Assembly: GCF_000617845.2 (NCBI RefSeq)
Contig: NZ_DF820425.1
Span: 875,690 to 939,689, forward strand
Source: Bradyrhizobium sp. DOA9
Lineage (GTDB): Bacteria; Pseudomonadota; Alphaproteobacteria; Rhizobiales; Xanthobacteraceae
Direction of reading: 5' to 3'
Length of the DNA: 64,000 bases
Both the position numbers and the translations under genes were made by a program. Positions 48,705-57,951 of this stretch are shown one piece after another. Position 1 is the first letter of the stretch; every line of letters begins with the position of its first letter. A model generated the notes under the pieces. That model was not told the origin of the DNA. It ran no database searches and saw only the letters and a program-made list of their open reading frames with translations.

Positions 48705-50006
48705 CTACTCCGCAGCCTCGCGGCGCGCCAACGGGCAGGCCTTTTCCAGCGCCTGGTCGATATCCTCGATGATGTCGGAGACATGCTCGATGCCGATCGA
48801 CAGACGAATGGTCTCCGGCAGCACGCCGGCGGCGCGCTGCTGCTCCGCCGACATCTGGCGATGGGTGGTCGATGCCGGGTGGCAGGCGAGCGATTTGGCG
48901 TCGCCGATATTGACGAGCCGCGTGATCAGCTTCAGCGCATCGTAGAACGTCTTGCCGGCCTCCATGCCGCCCTTGATGCCGAAGGTGAACAGCGAGGAGG
49001 CGTTGCCGTTCAGGTACTTCTGCACCAGGGGATAATAGGGGCTGTCCGGAAAACCGGTGTAGTTGACCCAGGCCACGCGCGGATCGACGCGCAGGAATTC
49101 GGCGACCTTGCGGGCGTTCTCGACATGGCGCTCCATGCGCAGCGCCACGGTCTCGATGCCCTGAAGCAGCAGGAAGGCGTTGAACGGCGACAGCACCGAG
49201 CCCATGGTGCGCTGATAGACGCTCCGCGCCCGCTCGATATAGGCAGTGCGGCCGAAGCGCTCGGCATAGACCAGACCGTGATAGGAGGCGTCGGGCTTGT
49301 TGTAGGCCGGGAAACGGTCGGCATATTTCGCCCAGGGAAAGTTTCCGGAATCGACGATGGCGCCACCGAGCGTGGTACCGTGACCGCCCAGGAACTTGGT
49401 CAGCGAGTGCACGGCAATGTCGGCGCCGTAGTCGAACGGCTTGAGCAGGATCGGGGTTGCGACGGTGTTGTCGACGATCAGCGGCACGCCGTGCGCATGC
49501 GCGACCTTGGCCAACGCCTCGATGTCGCAGACATTGCCGGCGGGATTGCCAATTGTCTCGGCGAACACCGCGCGAGTGTTCTCGTCGATCAGCTTCGCAA
49601 CTGCATCCGGTCCGTCGCTATCGGCGAAGCGACCGGTGATGCCCTGCCGCGGCAGAATATGGGAGAGCAGTGTGTGCGTGGTGCCGTAGAGCTGCGGCAC
49701 GGAGACGATGTTGCCGCCGTGGTCGGCGACATTGACGAAGGCGAAATGCAGCGCCGCCTGCCCGGTCGCGACCGCCAGCGCGCCGACGCCGCCTTCGAGC
49801 TGGGCGATGCGCTTCTCCAGCACTGCGCTGGTCGGATTGGCGATGCGGCTGTAGCGGAAACCTTCGGCCTCGAGATTGAACAGGGCCGCGCCGTGATCGG
49901 CGCTGTCGAAGGCGTAGGCCGCGGTCTGGTAGATCGGCACGGCGACCGCGTGCGTGGTGGCTTCGGGTTCGTAGCCGGCGTGAATAGCGATCGTCTCGTT
50001 GCGCAT
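48705..50006 (-). CDS. metY: O-acetylhomoserine (thiol)-lyase MetY
   Basis: 433 aa fold-type I PLP enzyme of the Cys/Met metabolism family. PLP lysine in ADIAVHSLTKFLGGHGTTLG near residue 205-224; N-terminus TIAIHAGYEPEATTHAVAVP is the family start. It replaces the acyl group of O-acylhomoserine with sulfide, giving homocysteine. GGAGG lies 8 bases before the chosen ATG; the frame extends 10 codons upstream without support. First gene of the metY-metA transcript. Confidence 0.95.
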   Translation of the reverse strand: MRNETIAIHAGYEPEATTHAVAVPIYQTAAYAFDSADHGAALFNLEAEGFRYSRIANPTSAVLEKRIAQLEGGVGALAVATGQAALHFAFVNVADHGGNIVSVPQLYGTTHTLLSHILPRQGITGRFADSDGPDAVAKLIDENTRAVFAETIGNPAGNVCDIEALAKVAHAHGVPLIVDNTVATPILLKPFDYGADIAVHSLTKFLGGHGTTLGGAIVDSGNFPWAKYADRFPAYNKPDASYHGLVYAERFGRTAYIERARSVYQRTMGSVLSPFNAFLLLQGIETVALRMERHVENARKVAEFLRVDPRVAWVNYTGFPDSPYYPLVQKYLNGNASSLFTFGIKGGMEAGKTFYDALKLITRLVNIGDAKSLACHPASTTHRQMSAEQQRAAGVLPETIRLSIGIEHVSDIIEDIDQALEKACPLARREAAE

Positions 50007-50385
50007 CGTGCCACCTCCGCGTGGAGCGGGCCGCACTTATTGGCCTGGAATGAGGCATGTGCGTTGTCCGCCGTCCTCGTGTTAGAGGCGGGTGGTAAAG
50101 CGGACAATAATTCGCTTAGAGATCGAGGAAGTAACCCTAATGCTTGCTCGCGGATTGGCTGAAATTTGGGTTAATCTGCATTAATGTTTCACTGCACGCC
50201 TTGCTCAGCTTCCTTCTCCCCTTGTGGGAGAAGGTGGCGCGAAGCGCCGGATGAGAGGTCTCTCTCCGCGAAACCATTTTCTATTGAGCTCGCGGAGAGA
50301 CACCCCTCACCCGTCTCGCCGCTGCGCGGCGAGCCACCTCTCCCACAAGGCGGCCCGCTAGGCGAGAGGGCGAAAGTCCCCGCCG
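50007..50385. other. 379-base region upstream of metY
   Basis: No gene. 50037-50200 is the likely metY promoter and leader, AT-richer around 50100-50190; I looked for the SAM-II riboswitch core there and did not find it. 50212-50353 is a long palindromic repeat, and the amidase 3' end follows. Confidence 0.4.
50212..50353. repeat. Long palindromic intergenic repeat, CCTCTCCC family
   Basis: Hairpin CCTTCTCCCCTTGTGGGAGAAGG at the left (first 20 bases from 50212), a middle inverted pair TCTCTCCGCG / CGCGGAGAGA (50261-50270 and 50291-50300), a GCCGCTGCGCGGC hairpin, CCCCTCACCCG and CCACCTCTCCCACAAGG at the right. Same plan as 1356-1492. It is downstream of the second amidase and upstream of metY. 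Confidence 0.85.
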
Positions 50386-51945
50386 CTACGCCATTTTTTC
50401 CCACAGCCGATGTGCGAGCACGCCGACGCGCTTCTCAATCGCGGCCGCGGCATCGAGTGCGAGATCCTCGCGATAGCGGCCGGCAATCAGCTGCACGCCG
50501 ATCGGCTTGCCGTCATGCAGCGCCACCGGCACCACCGCGCCGGGCAGGCCCAGCACGTTGATGGCGGAGATGAAGCGGATCTCGCCCCAGAATATCTCGC
50601 GCACGCGTTCGGGGCTGACGGTGTCCTCGCGCGGACCCGGCGTCGGCTTCACCGTGGTCGGCGCCAGCACCACCGGATATTGCTCGAAAAACAATTGCCA
50701 GGCGCGGATGTGACCGCTGCGCGCGGCGGTCGCCTGCATCCAGCCCTTGAGATCGAGCACGTTGGCCTTGGCCTTCATGCCGCCCCAAGCCTTGTGAAAA
50801 TCCTCCGAGGCGATCTTCAGCATGGCGGCCTCCTGCATCATCACGGTCTCGTTCGTGATGATGTCGCACCAGGTCTGCCAGACCCCGTCGATATCGGGCA
50901 CCTCGACCTCGCTGACGCGGTAGCCGGACCGCTCGAGATGATCCGCGGCCTGACGCAGCGCCGCCGTGACGGAGGGATCGACGTCCATATCCTCGGGGAT
51001 CTTGGCCAGCGCGACCTTGATCGGTCCCTTCGGCTTCGCACCGATCAGCGGTGCCGGTACCCACCAGGGATCGCGCGGATCGCGCTGGCTCATGGCCTCC
51101 AGCGCGAGACGAACGTCGGCGACGTGACGTGCGAGCGGCCCCTGCGCCGACATCAGATGCGCCAGCATCGGCCGCTCCGCCGTTGCGCTGGCATTGAAGG
51201 CGGGGATGCGGCCCTGCGTCGGCTTGATGGTGGCAACGCCGTTGCAATGCGCCGGCCAGCGCAGCGAGCCGCCGATGTCGTTGCCATGGGCGATGGTGCC
51301 GATGCCCGCTGCGACCGCCGAGCCCGCGCCCCCGGAGGAGCCGCCGCAGGTGATCTCGGGATCCCAGGGGTTGAGCGTCAGCCCGTGCAGGGGATTATCG
51401 GTAAAGCCGCGGAAGGAGAATTCCGGCGTATTGGTTAGCCCGATGACGATCGCGCCGGCCTTCTTCAGGTTGCGCACCACGGGCGAATCCGATGGCGCGA
51501 TCAGATCCTTGTTGGCGGGAACGCCGTTGAAGTTCGGCCGACCCTCGTAGTCGACATTTTCCTTGATGGTGATGGGTACTCCGTGCAGGAGACCGAGATC
51601 GCCGCCCTTTGCGCGCTGCCTGTCGGCCGCGTGCGCCGCTTTGAGTGCTTCCTCCGAGAGATCGACGACGACCGCGTTCAGCTTCGGATTGACGGTGCGC
51701 ATCCGTTCGAGATGCGCTTCGACCGCCTCGACCGCCGAGATGGCGCCGGAGCGGATCGCAGCCGCGGTCTCCACGGCCGACCATTGCCAGGCCGGCCCCT
51801 TCGGACGGCGCGGCTTCGCCGATTTGCCGGCGGCCTTTCTGGCCGGCTTGGCGACGGCGCTCTTGCGGCCGGAGCCCATCTTCTTCGGAGCCTTCGCCGT
51901 CTTCTTCAACACACTTTTCTTCTTGGTCGCCGTCTTCTTCGCCAC
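50386..51945 (-). CDS. Amidase with basic Ala/Lys-rich N-terminal tail
   Basis: 519 aa from a GTG with AGGAG 7 bases ahead. Residues 2-60 are a tail of Lys, Ala, Pro and Arg (KKTATKKKSVLKKTAKAPKK and similar), like histone H1 tails. The amidase-signature domain follows: Lys in HGVPITIKENVDYEG, cis-Ser in TCGGSSGGAGSAVAAG, nucleophile Ser in NDIGGSLRWPAHCNG. It hydrolyses an amide; substrate unknown. No transport genes adjoin it. The tail could bind nucleic acid or polyanions. Confidence 0.88.
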   Translation of the reverse strand: MAKKTATKKKSVLKKTAKAPKKMGSGRKSAVAKPARKAAGKSAKPRRPKGPAWQWSAVETAAAIRSGAISAVEAVEAHLERMRTVNPKLNAVVVDLSEEALKAAHAADRQRAKGGDLGLLHGVPITIKENVDYEGRPNFNGVPANKDLIAPSDSPVVRNLKKAGAIVIGLTNTPEFSFRGFTDNPLHGLTLNPWDPEITCGGSSGGAGSAVAAGIGTIAHGNDIGGSLRWPAHCNGVATIKPTQGRIPAFNASATAERPMLAHLMSAQGPLARHVADVRLALEAMSQRDPRDPWWVPAPLIGAKPKGPIKVALAKIPEDMDVDPSVTAALRQAADHLERSGYRVSEVEVPDIDGVWQTWCDIITNETVMMQEAAMLKIASEDFHKAWGGMKAKANVLDLKGWMQATAARSGHIRAWQLFFEQYPVVLAPTTVKPTPGPREDTVSPERVREIFWGEIRFISAINVLGLPGAVVPVALHDGKPIGVQLIAGRYREDLALDAAAAIEKRVGVLAHRLWEKMA

Positions 51946-52070
51946 GCCGCATCTCCTAAAAATTGCGCGGCGGAGGTTATGGAGGTCACGCGACCATGTA
52001 CAGGCGCGTTTCTGCATGGCGCATTGTCGCGACGCTCTGTCGCAATTCGCAGCCTTCTATGAGCGAGCTC

Positions 52071-53105
52071 CTACACCAATGGTGGATTGATCCGCGCAAA
52101 GCCCTCCTGGACGCGGTAGGGATAGTACGGATAAGGCGGCATCACCGCACTGACCTCATCGAGCCGCTTGATCTGGTCCGCGCTCAGCGACCAGCCGGCG
52201 GCGCCGAGATTGTCGCGTAGCTGCGCCTCGTCGCGTGCCCCGATGATCACGGAGGAGACCGTAGGACGCGAGAGCAGCCAGGCAATCGCGACCTGCGGCA
52301 CGGTGCGACCAGTCTCCCCAGCAATCGCATCCAGCACGTCAACGACGGCGTAGAGGCGCGCATCGTCCACGGGCGGACCGAACTGTGCGGTGGCATGCAG
52401 GCGGCTTCCTTGCGGCAGCGGCTGGCCACGCCGGATCTTTCCGGTGAGCCGGCCCCAGCCCAGCGGGCTCCAGACCAGTGCGCCGACGCCCTGATCGCGC
52501 GCCAGCGGCATCAGCTCCCATTCATAGTCGCGCCCGACGAGCGAGTAATAGACCTGGTGCGCGACATAGCGCGGCCAACCGTGCCGGTCGGCGATGGCGA
52601 GCGACTTCATCAGCTGCCAGCCGGCAAAATTCGAGACGCCGACATAGCGCAGCTTGCCGGCGCGCACGAGCGTATCGAGCGTGGACAGCACCTCCTCGAT
52701 CGGCGTGAATGCGTCGAAGGCGTGGAGCTGAAGCAGATCGATATGGTCGGTGCCGAGCCGTCGCAGCGCCGCATCGACCGAGGCCAGCAGCCGCTGTCGC
52801 GACGAGCCGGCATCGAGCGGACCGTCACCCATCGGCAGGCTCATCTTGGTCGAGATCAGCACCTTGTCGCGGCGCCCCTTGATCGCAGCACCCAGGATCT
52901 CCTCGGAGGCGCCGTTCGAATAGACGTCGGCGCTGTCGAACAGGTTGACGCCGGCATCGAGGCAGATATCGACCAGCCTGCGGGCCTCATCGGCGCCGCT
53001 GCGCCCCCAGGCGGAGAACAACGGACCCTGGCCGCCGAACGTGCCGGTGCCGAAGCTGAGGACGGGGATTTTGAGCCCGGAAGCGCCGAGATGTCGGTAT
53101 TCCAT
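52071..53105 (-). CDS. Aldo/keto reductase
   Basis: 344 aa TIM-barrel oxidoreductase. Begins EYRHLGASGLKIPVLSFGTG; catalytic Asp in FDSADVYSNGASEEILG with Tyr, Lys in VLISTKMSLPMG, His in IDLLQLHAFDAFTP. Closest to the YajO/AKR11-13-type group that uses NADPH. Reduces carbonyl compounds; substrate unknown. Ten bases after the MFS transporter stop, so cotranscribed with it. Confidence 0.93.
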   Translation of the reverse strand: MEYRHLGASGLKIPVLSFGTGTFGGQGPLFSAWGRSGADEARRLVDICLDAGVNLFDSADVYSNGASEEILGAAIKGRRDKVLISTKMSLPMGDGPLDAGSSRQRLLASVDAALRRLGTDHIDLLQLHAFDAFTPIEEVLSTLDTLVRAGKLRYVGVSNFAGWQLMKSLAIADRHGWPRYVAHQVYYSLVGRDYEWELMPLARDQGVGALVWSPLGWGRLTGKIRRGQPLPQGSRLHATAQFGPPVDDARLYAVVDVLDAIAGETGRTVPQVAIAWLLSRPTVSSVIIGARDEAQLRDNLGAAGWSLSADQIKRLDEVSAVMPPYPYYPYRVQEGFARINPPLV

Positions 53106-53115
53106 GATCGCTCCC

Positions 53116-54297
53116 CTATTCCGCCGGGCACGCCGCGACTGCGGTCGCCGTGCGATCGAGCTGGAGACTCCACAGCGCCAGTACGAGACCAACGGCCGTG
53201 ATCCCGGCCGCAACCAGCGGCAGTGCCGAGAGGCCCAGCCCGCGCTCGATGGCGACGCCGCCGGCCCAGGCGCCAAGCGCGTTGCCGAGATTGAACGCGG
53301 CGATGTTGAGGCTGGAGGCGAGCGTGCGGCCGCCGGGGCCGGCGGCTTCCAGCACCCGCAGTTGCAGCGGCGCGACGGTTGCAAAGGCCGCGATGCCGAG
53401 CAGCAGGATCAGCACGATCGCCGCGATCTTGACCGACAGCACGGCGGCGAGCCCAAGCAGCACGATGGCGAGCGCGGCGAGCGTGCCGATCAGCGCGCCG
53501 CCAAGGCCGCGGTCGGCGAACTTGCCGCCGGCGACGTTGCCGATCGCGAGCCCGATGCCGAACACCAGCAGGATCGGCGAGACCGCGGCGTCCGAAAAGC
53601 CGGTGAAACGCGTCAGGATCGGCTGGATATAGGTGAAGACGACGAACAGGCCGGCAAAGCCGAACACGGTCATGGCAAGACCGAGCAGCACCTGCGGGCG
53701 GCCGAGCACCGATACTTCCTCGGCAAGCGAGACCGGCTTGTCGCCATTGCCGACATGGCCGGGCACGAGGGCTGCAACCACGGCAAAGGCGATCACCCCG
53801 ATGACGGTCACGGCCCAGAACGCCGCGCGCCAGCCGAGCATCAGGCCGAACCAGGCGCCGAAGGGCACGCCCAGCAGCGTCGCGACCGTGAGGCCGATGA
53901 ACATGGTGGCGATCGCAGAGGCACGCTTGTCCTCGGCGACGAGGCTGGTGGCCACCACCGAGCCGACACCGAAGAAGGTGCCGTGGGCGAGCGAGGTCAG
54001 CACGCGTGCGGCCATCAGCAATTCGTAAGTGGGCGCCAGCGCGCAAGCCGCATTGCCGATCGTGAAGATCGCCATCAGCGCCAGCAGCACGGTTTTCCGC
54101 GGCATTTTGCGCGTCGCCAGGGTGAGGACTGGCGCTCCCACAAATACGCCGAGCGCGTAGCCAGAGATGAGCAGGCCCGCGACCGGCACCGAAACGTGCA
54201 TGTCAGCGGCGACCTGCAGCAGCAGGCCCATGATGATGAATTCGGTGGTGCCAATGCCAAAGGCACCGGCGGTGAGCGCGAGGACGGCAGGAGGCAT
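53116..54297 (-). CDS. MFS transporter, DHA1 (AraJ/PbuE-like) exporter
   Basis: 393 aa with twelve hydrophobic segments. The start PAVLALTAGAFGIGTTEFII is typical of the AraJ/YdhP/purine efflux group, and motif A-like ATRKMPRKTVLL follows segment 2. GGAG lies 8 bases before the ATG. Probably proton-coupled export of a sugar, nucleoside or drug. Divergent from a LysR gene and cotranscribed with the aldo/keto reductase. Confidence 0.92.
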   Translation of the reverse strand: MPPAVLALTAGAFGIGTTEFIIMGLLLQVAADMHVSVPVAGLLISGYALGVFVGAPVLTLATRKMPRKTVLLALMAIFTIGNAACALAPTYELLMAARVLTSLAHGTFFGVGSVVATSLVAEDKRASAIATMFIGLTVATLLGVPFGAWFGLMLGWRAAFWAVTVIGVIAFAVVAALVPGHVGNGDKPVSLAEEVSVLGRPQVLLGLAMTVFGFAGLFVVFTYIQPILTRFTGFSDAAVSPILLVFGIGLAIGNVAGGKFADRGLGGALIGTLAALAIVLLGLAAVLSVKIAAIVLILLLGIAAFATVAPLQLRVLEAAGPGGRTLASSLNIAAFNLGNALGAWAGGVAIERGLGLSALPLVAAGITAVGLVLALWSLQLDRTATAVAACPAE

Positions 54298-54395
54298 GCG
54301 TGGCTCCGATGGATGAGACGAGCCACGCAGATAGCGGCGTCCACGCGAAATCATTAGAATGTCCGCAATCCAATCATTTATGACGTGAATTCAAC
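54298..54395. promoter_or_regulatory. Divergent MFS / lysR control region
   Basis: 98 bases with AT-rich TTAGAATGTCCGCAATCC and AATCATTTATGACGTGAATT near 54355-54392. LysR proteins usually bind T-N11-A dyads in such divergent spacers; I see no single clear one. Confidence 0.35.
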
Positions 54396-55349
54396 ATGGC
54401 TCGCTTCGACACCAACCGCTCCGCCGAGATGGAGGTCTTCGTCCGCGTCGTCGATCTCGGCGGGTTCACGCAGGCCGCACGAAAGCTGCGCCTGACGCCG
54501 TCGGGCGTCAGCAAGCTGATGTCGCGCCTTGAGGCCCGGCTCGGCTCGCGCCTCGTCAACCGCACAACGCGCAAGCTGACACTGACCGAGGAGGGCCAGG
54601 CGTTCTATCAGCGCGCCGTGCGGATCCTCGCCGAGATGGAGGAAGCCGAACGCGAGGCCGCGTCCGGCGCGACGCCGCGCGGGCGCCTTACGGTGAACAG
54701 CAACGTTCCTTTCGGCATGCTGCATCTGATGCCGCTGATCCCGCACTTTCTGAAGGAGCACCCCGACGTCACGCTCGACCTCGTGCTGACGGACACGACG
54801 ATCGATTTGATGCAGGAGCGCGCCGACGTCGCCATCCGCGTCGGCCCGTTGCGTGCGTCACGTCTGATCGCACGAAAGCTCGGCACCAGCCGCATGGTCG
54901 TGGTCGGCACGCCGGATTATCTCGCCCGCTGCGGCACGCCGAAGACGCCGGCGGATATCACCGAGCACCGCGGCATCGGCTGGACTTTTCCGCGCATGCG
55001 CGGTGGATGGCCGTTCAAGCGCGGCGATCGCACGGAGGAGGCTATGCCGCCACCCGTCGCGCGCGCCAGCGACGGCGAAGCCGCCCGCCGCCTCTGCCTC
55101 GGCGGCGTCGGCCTCGCCCGCCTCGCCCTCTTCCACATCGGCCCCGACATCGAATCCGGCCGCCTCGTGCCGGTGCTGCAAAGCTACAATCCCGGCGACC
55201 GCGAGGACATCCACGCCGTCTATGTCGGCCACACCGCGCCCCTGCCGGCGCGCGTGCGCGCGTTCATCGACTTCCTCGCCGAGCACGTGCGGGTGAGTGA
55301 CCCTACGCTGAAGCGGGCGGGGGACGGGAGATGGAAGGTGGTGGGGTGA
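54396..55349 (+). CDS. LysR family transcriptional regulator
   Basis: 317 aa. N-terminal winged helix (EMEVFVRVVDLGGFTQAARK and LTPSGVSKLMSRLEARLGSR) followed by a periplasmic-binding-like effector domain (RGRLTVNSNVPFGMLHLMPL). CrgA/AaeR-like subgroup. Divergent from the MFS-reductase pair and the likely regulator of it. Followed by a nitroreductase gene after 98 bases. Confidence 0.95.
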   Translation: MARFDTNRSAEMEVFVRVVDLGGFTQAARKLRLTPSGVSKLMSRLEARLGSRLVNRTTRKLTLTEEGQAFYQRAVRILAEMEEAEREAASGATPRGRLTVNSNVPFGMLHLMPLIPHFLKEHPDVTLDLVLTDTTIDLMQERADVAIRVGPLRASRLIARKLGTSRMVVVGTPDYLARCGTPKTPADITEHRGIGWTFPRMRGGWPFKRGDRTEEAMPPPVARASDGEAARRLCLGGVGLARLALFHIGPDIESGRLVPVLQSYNPGDREDIHAVYVGHTAPLPARVRAFIDFLAEHVRVSDPTLKRAGDGRWKVVG

Positions 55350-55447
55350 AGTGCGATCGCGGCGAAAGCCGTCGTCAATCCGCATTGAAAGATCAGGAAT
55401 TTTCCGCGAAAATCCTGACCAGAACTTGTCAGGGGAATTCCACACAA

Positions 55448-56125
55448 ATGCAATTCGATGACGTCATCCTCGGTCGCCGGAGCATCCGCGGCTACAAGCC
55501 GGATCCGGTTCCCAAGGAGCTGATTGCGGAAATCATTGGTTTGGCGATGCGCGCGCCGTCATCGATGAACACCCAGCCCTGGAATTTCTATGTCATCACC
55601 GGCGAACCGCTGGATCGGATCCGCGCCGGCAACACCGAACGGATGCTGGCGGGCATCCCGCAATCGCGCGAGTTCCGCACGGGCCAGGCCTTTGCGGGCA
55701 AGCACCGCGACAGGCAGGTCGGCGTCGCCAAGCAATTATTCTCCGCAATGGGGATCGAGCGCGACAACATGGAGAAGCGCCAGGACTGGGTGCTGCGCGG
55801 CTTCCGCCAGTTCGACGCGCCCGTCTGCGTGATCATCACCTATGATCGCGTGCTCGACGGCAGCGACGATACGCCCTTCGACTGCGGCGCGGTGGCGACC
55901 GCCCTGGTCAATGCCGCCTGGTCCCGCGGGCTCGGCGCCGTCATCAACAGCCAGGGCATCATGCAATCCCCCGTGGTGCGCGAGCACGCAGGGATCGCCG
56001 ACGATCAGGTCATCATGAAAAGCATCGCGCTGGGCTGGCCGGATGAAACTTTTCCAGCGAATGCGGTGGTGTCGGAGCGAAAGTCCGTCGAGGAAGCGAC
56101 GGTGTTCGTCGGGTTCGAGACGTAG
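55448..56125 (+). CDS. Nitroreductase family protein
   Basis: 225 aa FMN-dependent fold. RRSIRGYKPDPVPKELIAEI and APSSMNTQPWNFYVITG near the N-terminus bind FMN, and a C-terminal SIALGWPDETFPANAV with GLGAVINSQGIM completes the site. Reduces nitroaromatics or quinones with NAD(P)H; the true substrate is unknown. Start at the ATG before QFDDVILG. Confidence 0.93.
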   Translation: MQFDDVILGRRSIRGYKPDPVPKELIAEIIGLAMRAPSSMNTQPWNFYVITGEPLDRIRAGNTERMLAGIPQSREFRTGQAFAGKHRDRQVGVAKQLFSAMGIERDNMEKRQDWVLRGFRQFDAPVCVIITYDRVLDGSDDTPFDCGAVATALVNAAWSRGLGAVINSQGIMQSPVVREHAGIADDQVIMKSIALGWPDETFPANAVVSERKSVEEATVFVGFET

Positions 56126-56158
56126 CGGCGCGCGATCGGAAAGGCTGGAGGCACAGCA

Positions 56159-57271
56159 GTGATCCGCGCCATGATCCGACGTGCCCTTGTGCTGGCGGCG
56201 GCTTTTGCCGCGGCCTTGACGCCGGTCATGTGTCTTGGCGACAGCAGCAAGCCGTTGCCGGCGAAGGCGACGAGGGAACTGCCTGATGAGCTGCTCGCGC
56301 TGCTCGAGCAGAAGAAGATGCCGAAATATTCACCTATCCTCGTGCGTCTTTTCAAGGAGGAGGCCGAGCTCGAGGTCTGGAAACAGGACGCGAACGGCCG
56401 CTTCCAGATCCTCAAGACCTATCCGATCTGCCGGTGGTCGGGCGATCTCGGGCCGAAATTGTACGAGGGCGACCGACAGGCTCCGGAAGGGTTCTACACG
56501 ATTACACCCGAGTTGATGAACCCCAACTCCAACTTCTATCTTTCGATCAACCTCGGCTTCCCCAACACGTTCGACAAGGCGCACAAGCGCAATGGCAGCT
56601 TCCTCATGATCCACGGCGACTGCTGGTCGAGCGGTTGCTATGCCATGACCGACGAACAGATCAGCGAAATCTATGCGCTGGCGCGCGACACATTCCTCGG
56701 CGGCCGCCCGTCCTTCCAGGTCCAGGCCTATCCGTTCCGCCTGACGCCGGCAAATCTGGCGCGGCATCGAAACAGTCCCAACCTGGCCTTCTGGAAAATG
56801 CTCAAGATCGGCAACGATCATTTCGAGACGACGCGACTCGAACCAAGGGTTGATGTGTGCGACCGCCGCTATGTCTTCGATGCGCAAGCTCCGCCGAATT
56901 CCCCGTCGCCAGTGTTCAACCCCAGCGAAAAATGTCCCCCCTTCGTCGTCAATCCGGACATCGCGCGGCGGGCGCTCGAGAAGAGGCGCGCCGACGAGCT
57001 CGAATATGCGCGATTGCTTGAAGACAATTTGCCGGCCGCCCCGATCTACAGCGGACTGGACGGGGGAATGAACAAGGTGTTCCTCACACGGTTTCCGGGC
57101 CGAGTGACGCTTGCGAAAGTCATGCCGTATGCATCCTACCTGCCGCAATTGCCACCGATCCCCTGGATTGACAATGATGGCTCGTTGACGAGCAGATGGT
57201 TTGGCAGTTCGTTCGCCGCGTCGGCCGCGTGTGATGCGGCTGCTAACGGCTTGGCAACGGACCGATGCTAA
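56159..57271 (+). CDS. L,D-transpeptidase family protein (YkuD/YafK type)
   Basis: 370 aa. GTG start with GGAGG at 8 bases; signal peptide about 1-27 (ALVLAAAFAAALTPVMCLG), possibly a lipobox-like end. YkuD domain about 60-200 with catalytic HGDCWSSGCYAMTDEQ. Family members crosslink peptidoglycan or link or release lipoproteins; YafK-type members can be hydrolases. The C-terminal 170 residues carry extra cysteines (VCDRRYVF, KCPPF, ACDAAAN, DRC) and are unusual. Periplasmic. Confidence 0.88.
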   Translation: MIRAMIRRALVLAAAFAAALTPVMCLGDSSKPLPAKATRELPDELLALLEQKKMPKYSPILVRLFKEEAELEVWKQDANGRFQILKTYPICRWSGDLGPKLYEGDRQAPEGFYTITPELMNPNSNFYLSINLGFPNTFDKAHKRNGSFLMIHGDCWSSGCYAMTDEQISEIYALARDTFLGGRPSFQVQAYPFRLTPANLARHRNSPNLAFWKMLKIGNDHFETTRLEPRVDVCDRRYVFDAQAPPNSPSPVFNPSEKCPPFVVNPDIARRALEKRRADELEYARLLEDNLPAAPIYSGLDGGMNKVFLTRFPGRVTLAKVMPYASYLPQLPPIPWIDNDGSLTSRWFGSSFAASAACDAAANGLATDRC

Positions 57272-57280
57272 ACGACGTGA

Positions 57281-57370
57281 TGGCGGAGAGAGTGGGATTC
57301 GAACCCACGGTACGGTTTCCCGCACACACGCTTTCCAAGCGTGCGCCTTAAGCCACTCGGCCATCTCTCC
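57281..57370 (-). tRNA. tRNA-Ser (anticodon GGA)
   Basis: 90 bases including an encoded CCA. Acceptor GGAGAGA pairs with TCTCTCC, discriminator G. The anticodon loop CTTGGAAAG gives GGA (reads UCC/UCU). A long variable arm, typical of tRNA-Ser, and the T arm GTGGGTTCGAATCCCAC are clear. No integrase or att duplication adjoins it. Confidence 0.97.
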
Positions 57371-57564
57371 GGAGCGCCCTCTCTTGAAGGGGCGCCGGCG
57401 ATTTTGCAAGGGATCGCGGGCCAAATCCGGCGATTTTCCGCAACTTATTGTATTTACAGCACTATATCCGGCTTCACACCTGCCTGGGTTGGCCTGCCGC
57501 CTGAACCGCGGGCGGCTCTGGCGCGACGATTCATGGCAAGCCGCCAAACCCGACCGGGGACGCC

Positions 57565-57906
57565 ATGACCATCTGCAAGACCATCGCCGCCTTGAGCCTG
57601 ATTTCGGCTCTCGGATCCGCCTTTGCCACCCCCGCCCTTGCCCAAGCCTGCACCCGGCAGGGCGTCGACGTCAGCTGCGACGATGGCCGCCGCGGGGTGC
57701 TTTCGGGCAATGCCATCCTCTGGCCGGACGGCACGCGCTCGAGCTCGGCGCCGCATCAGAGCGTGATCATCGGCAACAAGAGCTCGGTGCATGTCGGGAC
57801 CGGCGTGTTCGTCGGTCAGGGCAAGGGCGTGGTGCCGCTGGACGATCCGAACGCACCGAACAAGCGGCAATGCGCGGTCCTGGACGGCGTGTCGTATTGC
57901 TACTGA
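57565..57906 (+). CDS. Small secreted protein of unknown function
   Basis: 113 aa. Signal peptide about 1-27 (IAALSLISALGSAFATPALA). Mature domain with four or more cysteines (ACTRQGVDVSCDDGRRG, RQCAVLDGVSYCY) and glycine-rich strands (SVHVGTGVFVGQGKG). I recognise no family. Convergent with otsA. Confidence 0.72.
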   Translation: MTICKTIAALSLISALGSAFATPALAQACTRQGVDVSCDDGRRGVLSGNAILWPDGTRSSSAPHQSVIIGNKSSVHVGTGVFVGQGKGVVPLDDPNAPNKRQCAVLDGVSYCY

Positions 57907-57951
57907 GGCTGTCGTTCTCACCTCGCCCCGCTTGTGAGGAGAGGAGACGAA

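Noticed and set aside
50037..50200. SAM-II riboswitch before metY
   Set aside because: This leader type is common before met genes in alphaproteobacteria, so I looked for its TTGCAGCC/CGTTAAA/GCTAAA-like core on the minus strand and found none.
57281..57370. tRNA-Ser as an integration site for a genomic island
   Set aside because: No integrase gene, no direct repeat of the tRNA 3' end and no composition change on either side.
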